Numbered from the stretch's first letter, positions 27,729 to 36,630 are shown. The stretch: 64,000 nucleotides of DNA from JAENWD01 sp963796915 (GCA_963796915.1 CAWCNI010000002.1:1178001-1242000), one strand, 5' to 3'. The notes: generated by a model not told the origin, from the letters alone. Made by a program: numbers and translations.

Positions 27729-28922
27729 ATGAAAGGCCTTTTTGCTCTTGGGGTTGGCATCAGAGCCCTGGTCGTCGTCGGGATTCTGGTGCCGCCGATG
27801 GTGTCAACGGCAGCGGGGGCATCGAGCGAGTCGCAGGCCCAGAAGACGACGGCGGTGGCGCCGGCCCCTGCCGATCTGGACAAGTTGCTCGCGCCGATCG
27901 CCCTTTATCCCGATGCGCTGCTCGCGCAGATGCTGCTGTGCGCGGCGAAGCCGGCGAAGGTCGCGGCACTCAACGAGTGGATCGCCGCAAACCCCACGCT
28001 CAAAGGCAGCGACCTGCAGGACGCGGCCACCAAGTCGGGGTTCGACCAGAGCTTCGCGGCGATGGTGCTGTTTCCAGACGTCGTCGGATCGATGGCGTCG
28101 CAGATGGAGTGGACGACGCGCCTTGGCGAAGCGTTCGCCGCCGACCGCTCGGCCGTCTTTGCCAGCATCCAGCGGCTGCGCAAGAAGGCCAGCGACGCGG
28201 GCAAGCTGAAGAGCACGGCGCAGCAGGAAGTGGAAACCAAGGCGACATCGACCGGCGAACAGGTGATCGTCATCGAGCCGGCGAACCCGCAGGTGGTCTA
28301 CGTTCCCCAATACAACCCGCAGACTGTCTACGTCCCATCGACATCGTCCACCGTCGTCATCCAGGAAGAAGACAACACGGCGGAGACGGTGGCGGCCGGC
28401 CTGATCGGGTTCACCGCCGGCATTGCCCTCGGCGCCGCCATCGACAACGACTACTACTACGGTCCGTACGGGTGGCACGGCGGCGGCTACATGTACAACG
28501 ACGCGTGGGACGACTACTACGACGCCCGCGAGGACGCCCGCGACGACTGGCAGGATCACCGCGAAGACATGCTCGACGAGCGCGGCGACCAGCGCGAGAA
28601 CATCGCCGAGGAGCGCGGCGATCGCGCGTCCACAGCGCAGCAACAGCGCACCGAGCGGCAGCAGGCCAACCCCGAGGCGCAGGCTCAGCGCGAGCAGCGC
28701 CGTTCGGAGGCAAGCGGGAAGGCGTCCGAGGCGCGCAGCAACGGCGGCGCGGGCCTGGAGTCCCGAGGCTATACGAGCGGCGACAAGGCGGCCGCCGATC
28801 GCAGCGGCACGCGGTCGGACGCGTTTTCCGGTTATTCGAGCGGCAAGTCCGAGCGAGCGGCCAGCTCGCGCGGCCAGCGCAGTCGCAGCAGCTCGCGCAG
28901 CAGCGGTGGGAGACGCCGATGA
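27729..28922 (+). CDS. DUF3300 exported protein
   Basis: The ATG at 27729 follows GAGGTGGGG. A signal peptide is followed by the DUF3300 domain (DLDKLLAPIALYPDALLAQML, AANPTLKGSDLQDAA, FAAMVLFPDVVGSMASQM) and its conserved PQVVYVPQYNPQTVY. A Gly-rich patch (GIALGAAIDNDYYYGPYG) follows. The C-terminal 140 residues are low-complexity, rich in Asp/Arg then Gln/Glu and Ser/Arg. Function unknown, predicted periplasmic. Its TGA overlaps the ATG of the DUF2950 gene, a pairing often seen for these two families. Confidence 0.9.
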   Translation: MKGLFALGVGIRALVVVGILVPPMVSTAAGASSESQAQKTTAVAPAPADLDKLLAPIALYPDALLAQMLLCAAKPAKVAALNEWIAANPTLKGSDLQDAATKSGFDQSFAAMVLFPDVVGSMASQMEWTTRLGEAFAADRSAVFASIQRLRKKASDAGKLKSTAQQEVETKATSTGEQVIVIEPANPQVVYVPQYNPQTVYVPSTSSTVVIQEEDNTAETVAAGLIGFTAGIALGAAIDNDYYYGPYGWHGGGYMYNDAWDDYYDAREDARDDWQDHREDMLDERGDQRENIAEERGDRASTAQQQRTERQQANPEAQAQREQRRSEASGKASEARSNGGAGLESRGYTSGDKAAADRSGTRSDAFSGYSSGKSERAASSRGQRSRSSSRSSGGRRR

Positions 28923-29791
28923 AAGCGTCAACTTCGACTTGTGTCCGCGTCGTTACCGTCGTCGTCTGCCTCGCCGCCACTGCGGCGATGACCGCGTGCC
29001 GATCGACGTCAGAGACGCCGGGACAACGAACGTTTGCCTCTCCGGAGGAGGCCGCCAAGGCGCTGATCGACGTCGCGAAGGGCGGCAAGCTCGATCAGTT
29101 GATGGCGCTGCTCGGCCCGGACGCTCAGCCGCTCGTCGACGCCTCAGATCCCAGAAGCGCCGGGCAGCACCGGCAGGTCTTCGTCGTCGCGGCCGCGGAG
29201 GGGTGGCGGCTCACCGAGGATGGCCCCGACCGCCGCGTCCTCGTCGTCGGCCACGAATCGTGGCCCTTTCCCGTGCCGATCGTGAAGGCGGGCACCGCGT
29301 GGCGATTCGACACCGCAGCCGGCGTCGAGGAAGTCCTGGCCCGGCGCATCGGGCGCAATGAGCTCGGCGCCATCCGTGCCTGCGACGCCTTCGTCATCGC
29401 CCAGCACGTCTACGCGAGGCACGGCCACGACGGCAAGGCGGCCGGCGCCTATGCGGCCGCGCTGCGCAGTGATCCGGGCAGGCACAACGGCCTCTATTGG
29501 CCCGTCGTCCGCGGCGAGAAGCGCAGCCCGCTTGGTGACCTGATCGCGGACGCGGGTGAGGGCGGCAAGACACCGTTCCACGGCTATCACTTCAAGATGC
29601 TGTCGCCGGGCAAGCCGAAGGGCTTTGCGCTCGTGGCGTGGCCGGCGACCTACGATGTCACCGGCGTCATGACCTTCGTCGTCGACCAGGAGGGCACCGT
29701 ACGGCAGAAGGACCTGGGCCCGGACAGCGGCCGGCTGGCTGATGCGATGACTGCGTACAGCCCCGACGCGACCTGGGACGCTGCGCAGTGA
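28919..29791 (+). CDS. DUF2950 exported protein
   Basis: The ATG at 28919 lies inside ATGA with the DUF3300 stop. A lipoprotein-like N-terminus (VVCLAATAAMTACRSTS, Cys at about 27) is followed by the DUF2950 domain: FASPEEAAKALIDVAKGG, LMALLGPDAQPLVDA, RIGRNELGAIRACDAFVIAQ, YHFKMLSPGKPKGFALVAWP and a C-terminal MTFVVDQEGTVRQKDLG. Function unknown. About 290 residues, family-typical. Confidence 0.92.
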   Translation: MKASTSTCVRVVTVVVCLAATAAMTACRSTSETPGQRTFASPEEAAKALIDVAKGGKLDQLMALLGPDAQPLVDASDPRSAGQHRQVFVVAAAEGWRLTEDGPDRRVLVVGHESWPFPVPIVKAGTAWRFDTAAGVEEVLARRIGRNELGAIRACDAFVIAQHVYARHGHDGKAAGAYAAALRSDPGRHNGLYWPVVRGEKRSPLGDLIADAGEGGKTPFHGYHFKMLSPGKPKGFALVAWPATYDVTGVMTFVVDQEGTVRQKDLGPDSGRLADAMTAYSPDATWDAAQ

Positions 29792-30447
29792 TGAACCATG
29801 CAAGACGCGCCGCGCCCCAGCGAATCCTCGATCCGAACGACCGCATCTCCGAGGTGCTGTTCGGGCTGATCATGGCCCTGACGTTCACGACGACCCTCGA
29901 GCTGACGGCGGGGCGTGACGATGTCAGGATGCTGCTGGTCGGCGTGATTGGCTGCAATATCGCCTGGGGGCTGGTCGACGCCGTGATGTATCTGATCGCG
30001 ACGCTCGTCGACCGCGGCCATGGATTCCTGACCATTCGCACCGTGCGATCGGCAGAGCGGGAAGAAGACGCGCATCGCGCCATCACTGACGCGATGGCGC
30101 CGATACTGTCCACGATCCTCACCCGTGACGACATCGAGCGTGTCCGGCAGCGCGTGGTCGTCATGCCTGCTGTCGATCCGCCGACGCTGACGCGGGAGGA
30201 CTGGCTCGGCGCCCTCGGCGTCTTCCTGCTGGTGTTCCTGTCGATCTTTCCCGTGGTCGTGCCGTTCCTGTTCATCACCGACGTACGCCTGGCGGTGCGG
30301 CTGTCGAATCTGATCGCCATCGTGATGATGTTCGGGTGCGGCTACTCGCTGGCGAAACACGCCGGCTTCAATCCGTGGTGGACCGGTGCGAGCCTGGTGG
30401 CGCTCGGGGCCGCGCTGGTCGCGATCACGATTGCGCTGGGTGGGTAA
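29791..30447 (+). CDS. VIT-like integral membrane protein
   Basis: About 218 residues with five predicted helices in a VIT1/CCC1-like order: EVLFGLIMALTFTTTLELTA, LLVGVIGCNIAWGLVDAVMY, a cytosolic helical hairpin with VDPPTLTREDWLGALG, then LLVFLSIFPVVVPFLF, LIAIVMMFGCGYSLAKHAG and LVALGAALVAITIAL. Members of this group transport iron or manganese into compartments, but bacterial versions are mostly uncharacterised. Its ATG overlaps the DUF2950 stop (TGATG). Confidence 0.75.
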   Translation: MNHARRAAPQRILDPNDRISEVLFGLIMALTFTTTLELTAGRDDVRMLLVGVIGCNIAWGLVDAVMYLIATLVDRGHGFLTIRTVRSAEREEDAHRAITDAMAPILSTILTRDDIERVRQRVVVMPAVDPPTLTREDWLGALGVFLLVFLSIFPVVVPFLFITDVRLAVRLSNLIAIVMMFGCGYSLAKHAGFNPWWTGASLVALGAALVAITIALGG

Positions 30448-30466
30448 GCTCGGAACCTTCACTATC

Positions 30467-30484
30467 GCTCCGGCATTTCGGAGC
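30467..30484. repeat. palindromic element copy 6
   Basis: GCTCCGGCATTTCGGAGC: a near-perfect inverted repeat with the same CATT centre. It is 50 bp upstream of CGGCACATGGTTGGCA (30533-30548), a partial -24/-12 match that overlaps the predicted MscS start. Confidence 0.5.
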
Positions 30485-30538
30485 AGCAACGCGCGCGATA
30501 CCCCAGATCGTCGCATTTAGAGGCGAGACGATCGGCAC

Positions 30539-32227
30539 ATGGTTGGCAGACACCCGCTCGTGCCTCACTCAGCTCGACGCGCTGCACGCGCAGTCGGCGT
30601 CGCCCTGATCCTCGTAGCCCTGGCCGCGCCGGGAACGCGTGCCCAGGGCCCGCTTGCCGCTCCGGCGCCGGCAGCCAGCACGGTGGCGCCGACCCCGCCG
30701 CCGGATCCGCTCGGCCGGGACACCCCGAGGGGCTGTCTGCTCGGCTTTCTCGAGGCCGCGGCCAAGGGTCAGAGCGAGATTGCGGCGCAGTATTTGTCGA
30801 CAAAGCCAGGTCCCGCGGCGTCGACGCTGGCCCACCAGTTGTTCGTCGTCCTCGACGCGAGGCTGCCTGCGCGGCTGGCGCGGGTGAGTGATGCACCTGA
30901 GGGGTCGCGGTCGAACCCGCTCAAGCCGAACGAGGAGGTCGTCGGGGCCGTCCAGGCAGCCGAGGGTCCGGTCGACATCGTGGTCGAGCGGGGGCCCGGG
31001 CCGGACGCGAAGCCAATCTGGTTGTTCTCCCGCGCCACGCTGAGCGCCGTCCCAACCCTGTTCAGCGAAGTGACGTTCGGCCTCGACGAGGGATGGCTGC
31101 CGCGAATCGTCACCGGCAGGAAGGTGGGCGGCGTACGCGTTGTCGAATGGCTCGTCGTGCTGCTCGGCATTCCTCTGTTCTACCTCGTCGCGATGGCCCT
31201 CGACCGCCTGCTACGGCCGGTGGCCGCCCGGCTGTGGCGGAGGCCCTTCAAGGACTCGACATTGTTCACGCGGCACTTGCTGCCGCTGCCGATCCGGCTG
31301 CTGCTCGTGGCGGGAGCGACGAGATGGCTGCTGAGCACCTTGCCGCTGTCGCTGATGCTGCGCATTGTCGGGGCGAACCTGGCGACACTTCTCAGCATCG
31401 CCGGCCTCGTCTGGCTGGTGTTTCTGATCGATCGTGAAGTCGAAACCCACATCATCCGGCGGTTCCCGCGGGCCCGTGGCGCCGCAGCGCAATCGCTGGT
31501 CCGCGTCGCGCGCAGAGGCGTGGACCTGCTGGCCATCTTCATCGGAGTGCTGGCGACCCTGCGCCACTTCGGTATCGACCCCACGCCCGCCCTTGCCGGT
31601 CTCGGCGTCGGCGGCATTGCCGTGGCGCTTGCAGCGCAGAAGACGCTCGAGAACGTGATCGCCGGCGCGTCGCTCATTTTCGATCAGGCGGTCACGACTG
31701 GAGACTTCCTCCAGATGGGCGCGATCTCAGGCACGGTGGACCACATCGGGCTGCGATCCACGCGCATTCGCACCCTTGACCGGACCATCATCAGCATTCC
31801 CAACAGCCAGCTGGCCAGCGCCTGCCTGGAGACGCTGTCGGCGCGCGACAAGTTCTGGTTCCATCATGTCATCGGCCTGCGCTACGAGACGACGCCGGCA
31901 CAGATTGGCGCTGTCGTCGATGGCATTCGGGCAGTGCTCGTCAGTCACCCACTCATCGAACGAGATTCGGTGCGCGTGCGCTTCCTTCGGCTCGGCACGT
32001 TCTCGCTCGACGTGGACGTCTTCGCGTATCTCGGTGCTGTCGACTGGAATCACTTCCTGGAACTACAGGAGTCGCTGCTCTTCGGCATCACCGAGGCGGT
32101 CGCCCGCGCCGGCGCCGAAATCGCGTTTCCGTCGCAGACGATGTACGTCGACGGGCCCGCAGCCCGGGTGAGCGCAGCAGAACGGCAGGAGCGGGAGAAG
32201 GACAACGCAGGAGACCAGAGGGCGTGA
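30539..32227 (+). CDS. MscS-family mechanosensitive channel with exported N-terminal domain
   Basis: Signal-like N-terminus (VGVALILVALAAPGTRAQ), then about 150 residues of extracytoplasmic domain (TPRGCLLGFLEAAAKGQSE). Membrane helices follow (VVEWLVVLLGIPLFYLVAMA and others), then the MscS pore and beta domain: LGVGGIAVALAAQKTLENVI, then GDFLQMGAISGTVDHIGLRS, RTIISIPNSQLA and a C-terminal alpha/beta part. Opens under membrane tension to release solutes. Start 30539 is uncertain: if the nearby -24/-12 match is real, GTG 30560 would fit better. Confidence 0.92.
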   Translation: MVGRHPLVPHSARRAARAVGVALILVALAAPGTRAQGPLAAPAPAASTVAPTPPPDPLGRDTPRGCLLGFLEAAAKGQSEIAAQYLSTKPGPAASTLAHQLFVVLDARLPARLARVSDAPEGSRSNPLKPNEEVVGAVQAAEGPVDIVVERGPGPDAKPIWLFSRATLSAVPTLFSEVTFGLDEGWLPRIVTGRKVGGVRVVEWLVVLLGIPLFYLVAMALDRLLRPVAARLWRRPFKDSTLFTRHLLPLPIRLLLVAGATRWLLSTLPLSLMLRIVGANLATLLSIAGLVWLVFLIDREVETHIIRRFPRARGAAAQSLVRVARRGVDLLAIFIGVLATLRHFGIDPTPALAGLGVGGIAVALAAQKTLENVIAGASLIFDQAVTTGDFLQMGAISGTVDHIGLRSTRIRTLDRTIISIPNSQLASACLETLSARDKFWFHHVIGLRYETTPAQIGAVVDGIRAVLVSHPLIERDSVRVRFLRLGTFSLDVDVFAYLGAVDWNHFLELQESLLFGITEAVARAGAEIAFPSQTMYVDGPAARVSAAERQEREKDNAGDQRA

Positions 32228-32245
32228 TATTTCACGCCAACCGGC

Positions 32246-33715
32246 CTATTGCTGCTGCTTCTTCTGCTGCTCGGCGGGCGGCGGTTCAGGTCGCGGGTCG
32301 AAGCTGCCGCCCAGCGCGAGATGGAGGTTGACCCGCTGGACCCGTTGCTCGGTTTGAGCGCGGATGAGGGCCGCGTTCGTGGTGTTGAGGGCGAGCTGGC
32401 GTTCGTTGACGGAGCGCAGGTCGGTGCTGCCGACCTTGAACTGCGTCTGCGAGATGTCGAAGGCCCGCTGGCTGTGTGACAGCGTGTCCACGAGGATGCG
32501 CTCGCGGTCGCGTGCCGCCAATTCCGCCGCCAGCGCACTTTCAACCTCGCCGAACGCGCGCAGGCCGACCGCGGCGTAGGCGGCGACAGCCTGCTTCTGC
32601 TGGACGGTCCTGATTGCGACCTGGGTCTTGAGCGCGCCGCCTCGGTAGAGCGGCATGAGGAGGCTGGCGCCGACGTTCCAGACCGGGTTGTCGTGGTCCT
32701 GGAGCACGAAGAGCTCGCTCGAAATGCTGCTGAGACCCGTCGTGAGGGCGATGGTCGGCAGCCGCGCCGCCTTGGCCTCTCCGACGCGATTGAACGCAGC
32801 GGCAACACGCCGCTCCGCACTGACGACGTCCGGCCGTCGCTCCAGCAGTTGCGATGGAAGTCCGGCCGGTACTGCAGCCGGCGGCGCTGGCAGTCGCGCG
32901 CTGACGGTGGCCGCCGCAGACGGATAACGGCCGATGAGAATCTCCAGCGCCCTGAGCGCCTCGACGCGGGCCAGCTCCAGCTGCCGGAGCGCGTCGCGGT
33001 AGGTGCCGACATTGGTCTCCGCAAGCTCGATGTCCTGATCGTTGCCGACGCCGACGCGCGATCGCGTCTGGGCCAGCCGGACGAGGTCTTCTCCGCGCCC
33101 GACCGTCTGCCGCGCCAGTTCGGCCTGCAGGCCGGCCTCCGTGGCCAGGAACCAGCTGCGGGCCACGAGCGCCGCAATCGACTGGCGCGCGTACTCGAAA
33201 TCTGTCGTTGCGGCGGCGGCGTCGGCGGCCGCCGCGGCGCGTCCGTAGCGCACGCGGCCCCAGAGGTCGAGCTCCCAGTTGACGGTGATCACGCCTCCCT
33301 GGATACCGGACCCGTCGCCCGACATCTTGCCGCCGCCGCGTCCGAACAGGTCGACCGACGGATAGAGCTTCGCGCCCGCCAGCTTGGCGTAGAGCAGCGC
33401 CTCTTCGACGCGAGCCGCGCCGACGCGCAGGTCGGTGTTGTGCGCGATGGCCTCGGCGACGACGATATTCAGCTGTTCGTCGTTGAAGGTGGCCAGCCAG
33501 TTGTCGCCCACGGCGCCAGTGCCCGCGCCCTTGGCCGTCCACTGCTCCGGAATCGCAACCCCGGGCAGGGCCTCTTCTTTGAGCGCGGTCGCATCCGGGG
33601 GGCTCTTCAGCGCGCATCCCGTGAAGGCTGCCAGCGCCGCGGCGGTGAGCGACAGGGCACACCAGCCGCGCAAGTGCGAGCGGTGTCGATTCCGCGACGT
33701 GCGGGTCACAGCCAT
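32246..33715 (-). CDS. NodT-family outer-membrane efflux lipoprotein
   Basis: TolC-like outer-membrane channel. A lipobox (LAAFTGC, Cys about residue 34) marks the NodT lipoprotein branch. Two OEP repeats are present (DEQLNIVVAEAIAHNTDLRV, ALRALEILIGRYPSAAAT, LERRPDVVSAERRVAAAFNR, FGEVESALAAELAARDRE, YRGGALKTQ). The C-terminus is a Pro/Gln/Lys tail. It starts just after the HlyD-like adaptor gene and completes an export route with it. Confidence 0.93.
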   Translation of the reverse strand: MAVTRTSRNRHRSHLRGWCALSLTAAALAAFTGCALKSPPDATALKEEALPGVAIPEQWTAKGAGTGAVGDNWLATFNDEQLNIVVAEAIAHNTDLRVGAARVEEALLYAKLAGAKLYPSVDLFGRGGGKMSGDGSGIQGGVITVNWELDLWGRVRYGRAAAAADAAAATTDFEYARQSIAALVARSWFLATEAGLQAELARQTVGRGEDLVRLAQTRSRVGVGNDQDIELAETNVGTYRDALRQLELARVEALRALEILIGRYPSAAATVSARLPAPPAAVPAGLPSQLLERRPDVVSAERRVAAAFNRVGEAKAARLPTIALTTGLSSISSELFVLQDHDNPVWNVGASLLMPLYRGGALKTQVAIRTVQQKQAVAAYAAVGLRAFGEVESALAAELAARDRERILVDTLSHSQRAFDISQTQFKVGSTDLRSVNERQLALNTTNAALIRAQTEQRVQRVNLHLALGGSFDPRPEPPPAEQQKKQQQ

Positions 33716-33716
33716 G

Positions 33717-34991
33717 TCAGTGACCCAGACTGACGGCGTGCTTGATGATGACGTAGTCGAGATACGACGACACGCGCATCAGAACCTTGCGAAGGATGTG
33801 CACCAGCGTGAGGTGCTCGGTGTAAATCGCCGCGGATCCGCGGGCGCCGGCAGCCAGGAACAGCGCGTTGTCAGCCTTGCCGACGACGAGCTTGACCGGG
33901 AACTCACCGGGCGGCGGGTTGAAGCCGGTCTGCGGCAGGTTGCCGTTCGCGTCGAGCTGTCCCTGCGACTGGGCCCAGATGATCGAGTCGACGTGCGCCT
34001 TGATGATTCGGCCGGGATAGGTGTCGAGCGTGATCTCCGCTTCGTTGCCGTCTGCGACCTGGTGCAGCTCGTTCTGGTTGAAGAGCGCGAAGACCTGGTA
34101 CTCGTTGTCGACGAAGGTCATGACTTCGTTGAACGGCAGGCCGGCGACGAAGAAGCCTGGCCGGAGCATCACGTTGACCATCGTGCCGTTGCCCGGTGCG
34201 ACCACTGTGGTCTGCGACAGCTCCCACTTCGCGTTCTCGAGTTGCGCCCGCGTCGTCGCCACCTGCGACTCGGACACCATCACCTGCGCGCGCGCCGTCG
34301 CGATCTGCGCCTTGACCTCCGCGATGGACGCGAGATCGCCGTTGACGCGCCCGGAGAGCTTCTCGCGGACCTGCTGCTCGGCGGCGCGCGCCCCGGCCAG
34401 CTGCGCCGTCAGCTGGTTGACGTTGGTCTGCGCCTGCTCGAGATCGAACCGGCTGCCCGCGCCGGAGGCGACGAGCTCGGTGTTCTGCTTGACGCGCGTG
34501 CGCGCCAGATCGAGCGAGGCCGAGAGCGAACCGACCTGTCCGGTCGCCTGATTGAGCTGCTCGTTCAACTGGCGCTCGTTCGAGCTGGCGTCGGCCAGCC
34601 GTGCCTGCGTCTCCGCCAGCCGCTCCCGATCGGCGCCGACCCGCGCCTCATCGGACGCCAGCTTCGCGGTGAGCGAATTCACTTCGTTCTGATACGGCGT
34701 CGGGTCGATGCGGAACAGGACGTCGCCCTTCTTCACCGGGCGGTTGTTCTCGACCGGGACCTCGATGACGCGCCCGCGAACCTGCGACACCACCGGCACC
34801 ACGTACTTGACGACGCGGACATCGGTCGTCGTGGGCGCGACGATGTTGAGGAGGAGCAGCATGATGGCGATCGCCACCACGGGGAAGATCGCGACCGCGA
34901 CCTTCCACGGCGTCGTCCACGGCAGGAGCTTCAGCTTGATGAAGATCAGCCAGACGAAAAAGGAGTAGATGCCGAGGAGCAGGATTTCCAC
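33717..34991 (-). CDS. HlyD/EmrA-type membrane fusion protein
   Basis: Periplasmic adaptor of a tripartite exporter. N-terminal helices (LLGIYSFFVWLIFIKL and WKVAVAIFPVVAIAIMLLLL) precede a lipoyl half (VPVVSQVRGRVIEVPVENNR). A long coiled coil follows (residues about 110-260), then the second lipoyl half (VVAPGNGTMVNVMLRPG) and beta-barrel. GTG 34991 overlaps the DUF3302 stop (TAGTG). The DUF3302-HlyD order matches enterobacterial yiaW-yiaV. No inner-membrane pump is encoded alongside. Confidence 0.9.
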   Translation of the reverse strand: MEILLLGIYSFFVWLIFIKLKLLPWTTPWKVAVAIFPVVAIAIMLLLLNIVAPTTTDVRVVKYVVPVVSQVRGRVIEVPVENNRPVKKGDVLFRIDPTPYQNEVNSLTAKLASDEARVGADRERLAETQARLADASSNERQLNEQLNQATGQVGSLSASLDLARTRVKQNTELVASGAGSRFDLEQAQTNVNQLTAQLAGARAAEQQVREKLSGRVNGDLASIAEVKAQIATARAQVMVSESQVATTRAQLENAKWELSQTTVVAPGNGTMVNVMLRPGFFVAGLPFNEVMTFVDNEYQVFALFNQNELHQVADGNEAEITLDTYPGRIIKAHVDSIIWAQSQGQLDANGNLPQTGFNPPPGEFPVKLVVGKADNALFLAAGARGSAAIYTEHLTLVHILRKVLMRVSSYLDYVIIKHAVSLGH

Positions 34992-35497
34992 TAGCGGCCG
35001 CCCCCGGACAGTCTGGCTTCGAGCGCGTCGAGATCGGCCTTCAGCGTCTTCAGGTCGGCGTCGGACACGCCCCTGGCTTCAAGGCGCGCGAGGCGGTCGT
35101 GCAGGCCCTGAGGCGGACGCTCGTCTTCTTCCTCGCCCGGGTACGACTCCTCCGGCACGAGCGTGTCGGTGCCATAGGCGATCTTGTGCATCACCGGCTT
35201 CGAGTACGCCCAGATCCAGGCGAGCGGCCACAGCAGTCCGCCAAAGACCAGCGACAGCAGGCAGAGCGTCCGGATCGCCTCGAACTGCGGATGGTGGCGC
35301 TTGTGCGCGATCTGCTCCGGCAGGATGTGGACCATCCAGAACAGCGCGATCAGCACGACCGGCACGATGAAGAGGACGAACAGGGCGATGTACTTGGCCA
35401 TCGTGTCCTCGGCCTCGGGCGAGAGGAACGAGGCGTGCAGACGTCCCTGCAGGAGCAGCAGGAGGGCAGCGGCGGCGATCAGCTCACGTCTTTTCAT
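34991..35497 (-). CDS. DUF3302 membrane protein (YiaW-like)
   Basis: About 168 residues. An N-terminal signal/anchor (LIAAAALLLLLQGRLHAS) is followed by two helices (YIALFVLFIVPVVLIALFWMV and LCLLSLVFGGLLWPLAWIWA) separated by HILPEQIAHKRHHPQ. An acidic and helical tail with a short coiled coil (SDADLKTLKADLDALEARL) ends the protein. Function unknown; encoded with HlyD-type adaptors. The ATG at 35497 has no clear ribosome site and a predicted leader of only about 10 nt from the sigma-54-like promoter. Confidence 0.85.
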   Translation of the reverse strand: MKRRELIAAAALLLLLQGRLHASFLSPEAEDTMAKYIALFVLFIVPVVLIALFWMVHILPEQIAHKRHHPQFEAIRTLCLLSLVFGGLLWPLAWIWAYSKPVMHKIAYGTDTLVPEESYPGEEEDERPPQGLHDRLARLEARGVSDADLKTLKADLDALEARLSGGGR

Positions 35498-35517
35498 GGC
35501 AGCAATGGTGTCTGGCA

Positions 35518-35533
35518 AGCAGTGGCCGTGCCA
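35518..35533 (-). promoter_or_regulatory. candidate sigma-54 promoter, DUF3302-HlyD-NodT operon
   Basis: The minus strand reads TGGCACGGCCACTGCT, matching TGGCACG-N4-TTGCT except one base, with exact GG-GC spacing. Palindromic copy 7 lies about 100-125 bp upstream. Confidence 0.65.
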
Positions 35534-35630
35534 TCCTACCGGGAGCGCCGCGCTTTTGAAAGTGTGGCCGACGTGCCACCCACGGCCTCCAGGAGCCGGG
35601 GGAGCACCTGGTTTTGTCCACTATTCCGGG

Positions 35631-35656
35631 CGGCCTCCGGGATGCCGGAGGGCCGG
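35631..35656. repeat. palindromic element copy 7
   Basis: CGGCCTCCGGGATGCCGGAG followed by GGCCGG. Perfect CTCCGG/CCGGAG arms around GATG. It lies upstream of the DUF3302 operon promoter; the surrounding 280 bp (35498-35777) contain no gene. Confidence 0.6.
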
Positions 35657-35777
35657 AATCGGACGATCGGCAGCGACGCCGAACGCCTCACGTTGAGGAT
35701 GAGCTGAAGCGGGTGCCCCGGCCCGAGCGTCGCTGTCGATCGCCGATCCCGGATCGCCTCCGACGACGACGTTCCGC

Positions 35778-36326
35778 TTAGGACTTTGTCTTCGGCGGGT
35801 AGTTCTTGAAGATCTTCTTCACCGCCTCGTTGATGCTCTTGTCGCGTTTCTCGGGGCTGGCCTGCGTCTTGACCTCCTTGACCCCCATGCCGCGCCACGC
35901 GAGCTGGCCTTTCTTGGCGTCGGCGATGTCGACGACCAGCGTGCCGACCAGAATGTCGCGCACCTGGGTACTCGTCGTGCTCATGCCGCCGCCCCAGCCC
36001 CACCCGTACGCGCCGTAGCCGCCGGGATAGCCGGAGCTGTAGGTCGAGATGTCCTTCTGTTTGTCGAATGCAACGTGGTAGACGACAAACACGTCCGGAT
36101 CGGTGTCCGACTTGGTGAATCCCTTGGCCGCCATCTGGGCGTCGATGGCTGCGACGATGCGGTCGTCGATCAGGGGCTGACCGACCTTGGTCCCGGCCTT
36201 GTGCGCGTACGTCTTGTATGAGGCGAAGTTCGCCGCCTTGTCGTAGTCGTAGCTGACCTTCTGCGCCATCGCCGCGGTCGGGACGAGCAGCGCGATGAGT
36301 GCCGCGGTCACGAGTGTTTTCTGCAT
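35778..36326 (-). CDS. DUF4136 exported protein
   Basis: Signal peptide (MQKTLVTAALIALLVPTAAMAQ), then a DUF4136 domain: VSYDYDKAANFASYKTYAH, LIDDRIVAAIDAQMAAKGF, DPDVFVVYHVAFD and a C-terminal INEAVKKIFKNYPPK. A Gly/Tyr-rich loop (GYPGGYGAYGWGWGGG) interrupts the domain. Family members are usually lipoproteins; here no lipobox cysteine is visible, so it may be soluble in the periplasm. AAAGGAAC precedes the ATG. Function unknown. Confidence 0.9.
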   Translation of the reverse strand: MQKTLVTAALIALLVPTAAMAQKVSYDYDKAANFASYKTYAHKAGTKVGQPLIDDRIVAAIDAQMAAKGFTKSDTDPDVFVVYHVAFDKQKDISTYSSGYPGGYGAYGWGWGGGMSTTSTQVRDILVGTLVVDIADAKKGQLAWRGMGVKEVKTQASPEKRDKSINEAVKKIFKNYPPKTKS

Positions 36327-36375
36327 GCCTCTGTTCCTTTCAGTCGATCAAGCATTGTGCTGGCACCGGGGTGGG

Positions 36376-36391
36376 TGCAAATGGCGAGCCT
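36376..36391 (-). promoter_or_regulatory. candidate sigma-54 promoter, DUF4136 gene
   Basis: The minus strand reads AGGCTCGCCATTTGCA: a perfect -12 (TTGCA) and GGC-C at -24 with exact spacing, two mismatches overall. Predicted leader about 39 nt. Confidence 0.5.
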
Positions 36392-36440
36392 GCTTTGCCG
36401 GACGGAGGAAAAGGCAATCAACGGCGCCGGCCTGGGCTCG

Positions 36441-36478
36441 CCCGGCATTCCGGAGATCCTCCGCTCCGTCGGAGCCGG
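36441..36478. repeat. palindromic element copy 8
   Basis: CCCGGCATTCCGGAGATC followed by CTCCGCTCCGTCGGAGCCGG. The left arm is shortened, but the CATTCCGGAG core and downstream CTCCG half-sites are kept. Confidence 0.55.
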
Positions 36479-36511
36479 CGTCAAGCTGCCACAGCAGTTT
36501 CGCCCGTACTA

Positions 36512-36527
36512 CGGCATGATTGCTGCG
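36512..36527 (+). promoter_or_regulatory. weak sigma-54-like promoter, YNPRTGTY protein gene
   Basis: CGGCATGATTGCTGCG has GG and GC at the correct 10-bp separation but only partial flanking matches. It would give a leader of about 90 nt to the gene at 36631. Confidence 0.35.
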
Positions 36528-36630
36528 ACTTCTCGCGAGCGCACAGCACAATGACGCGCCTGCAATCGGCATGCTCTCTGAATGGCAGGGAGTGCCAGCG
36601 TACCGGACTGATCCACAAGAGGATTGACTT

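Larger units (their letters stand above)
36327..36630. promoter_or_regulatory. divergent control region, DUF4136 / YNPRTGTY protein
   Basis: 304 bp without a gene. One palindromic element sits centrally (36441-36478) with a -24/-12-like match on each side, pointing outward: minus 36376-36391 and plus 36512-36527. Confidence 0.5.

Noticed and set aside
27716..29791. A 691-residue plus-strand frame
   Set aside because: The first part is an out-of-frame copy of DUF3300. The real DUF2950 gene starts at 28919.
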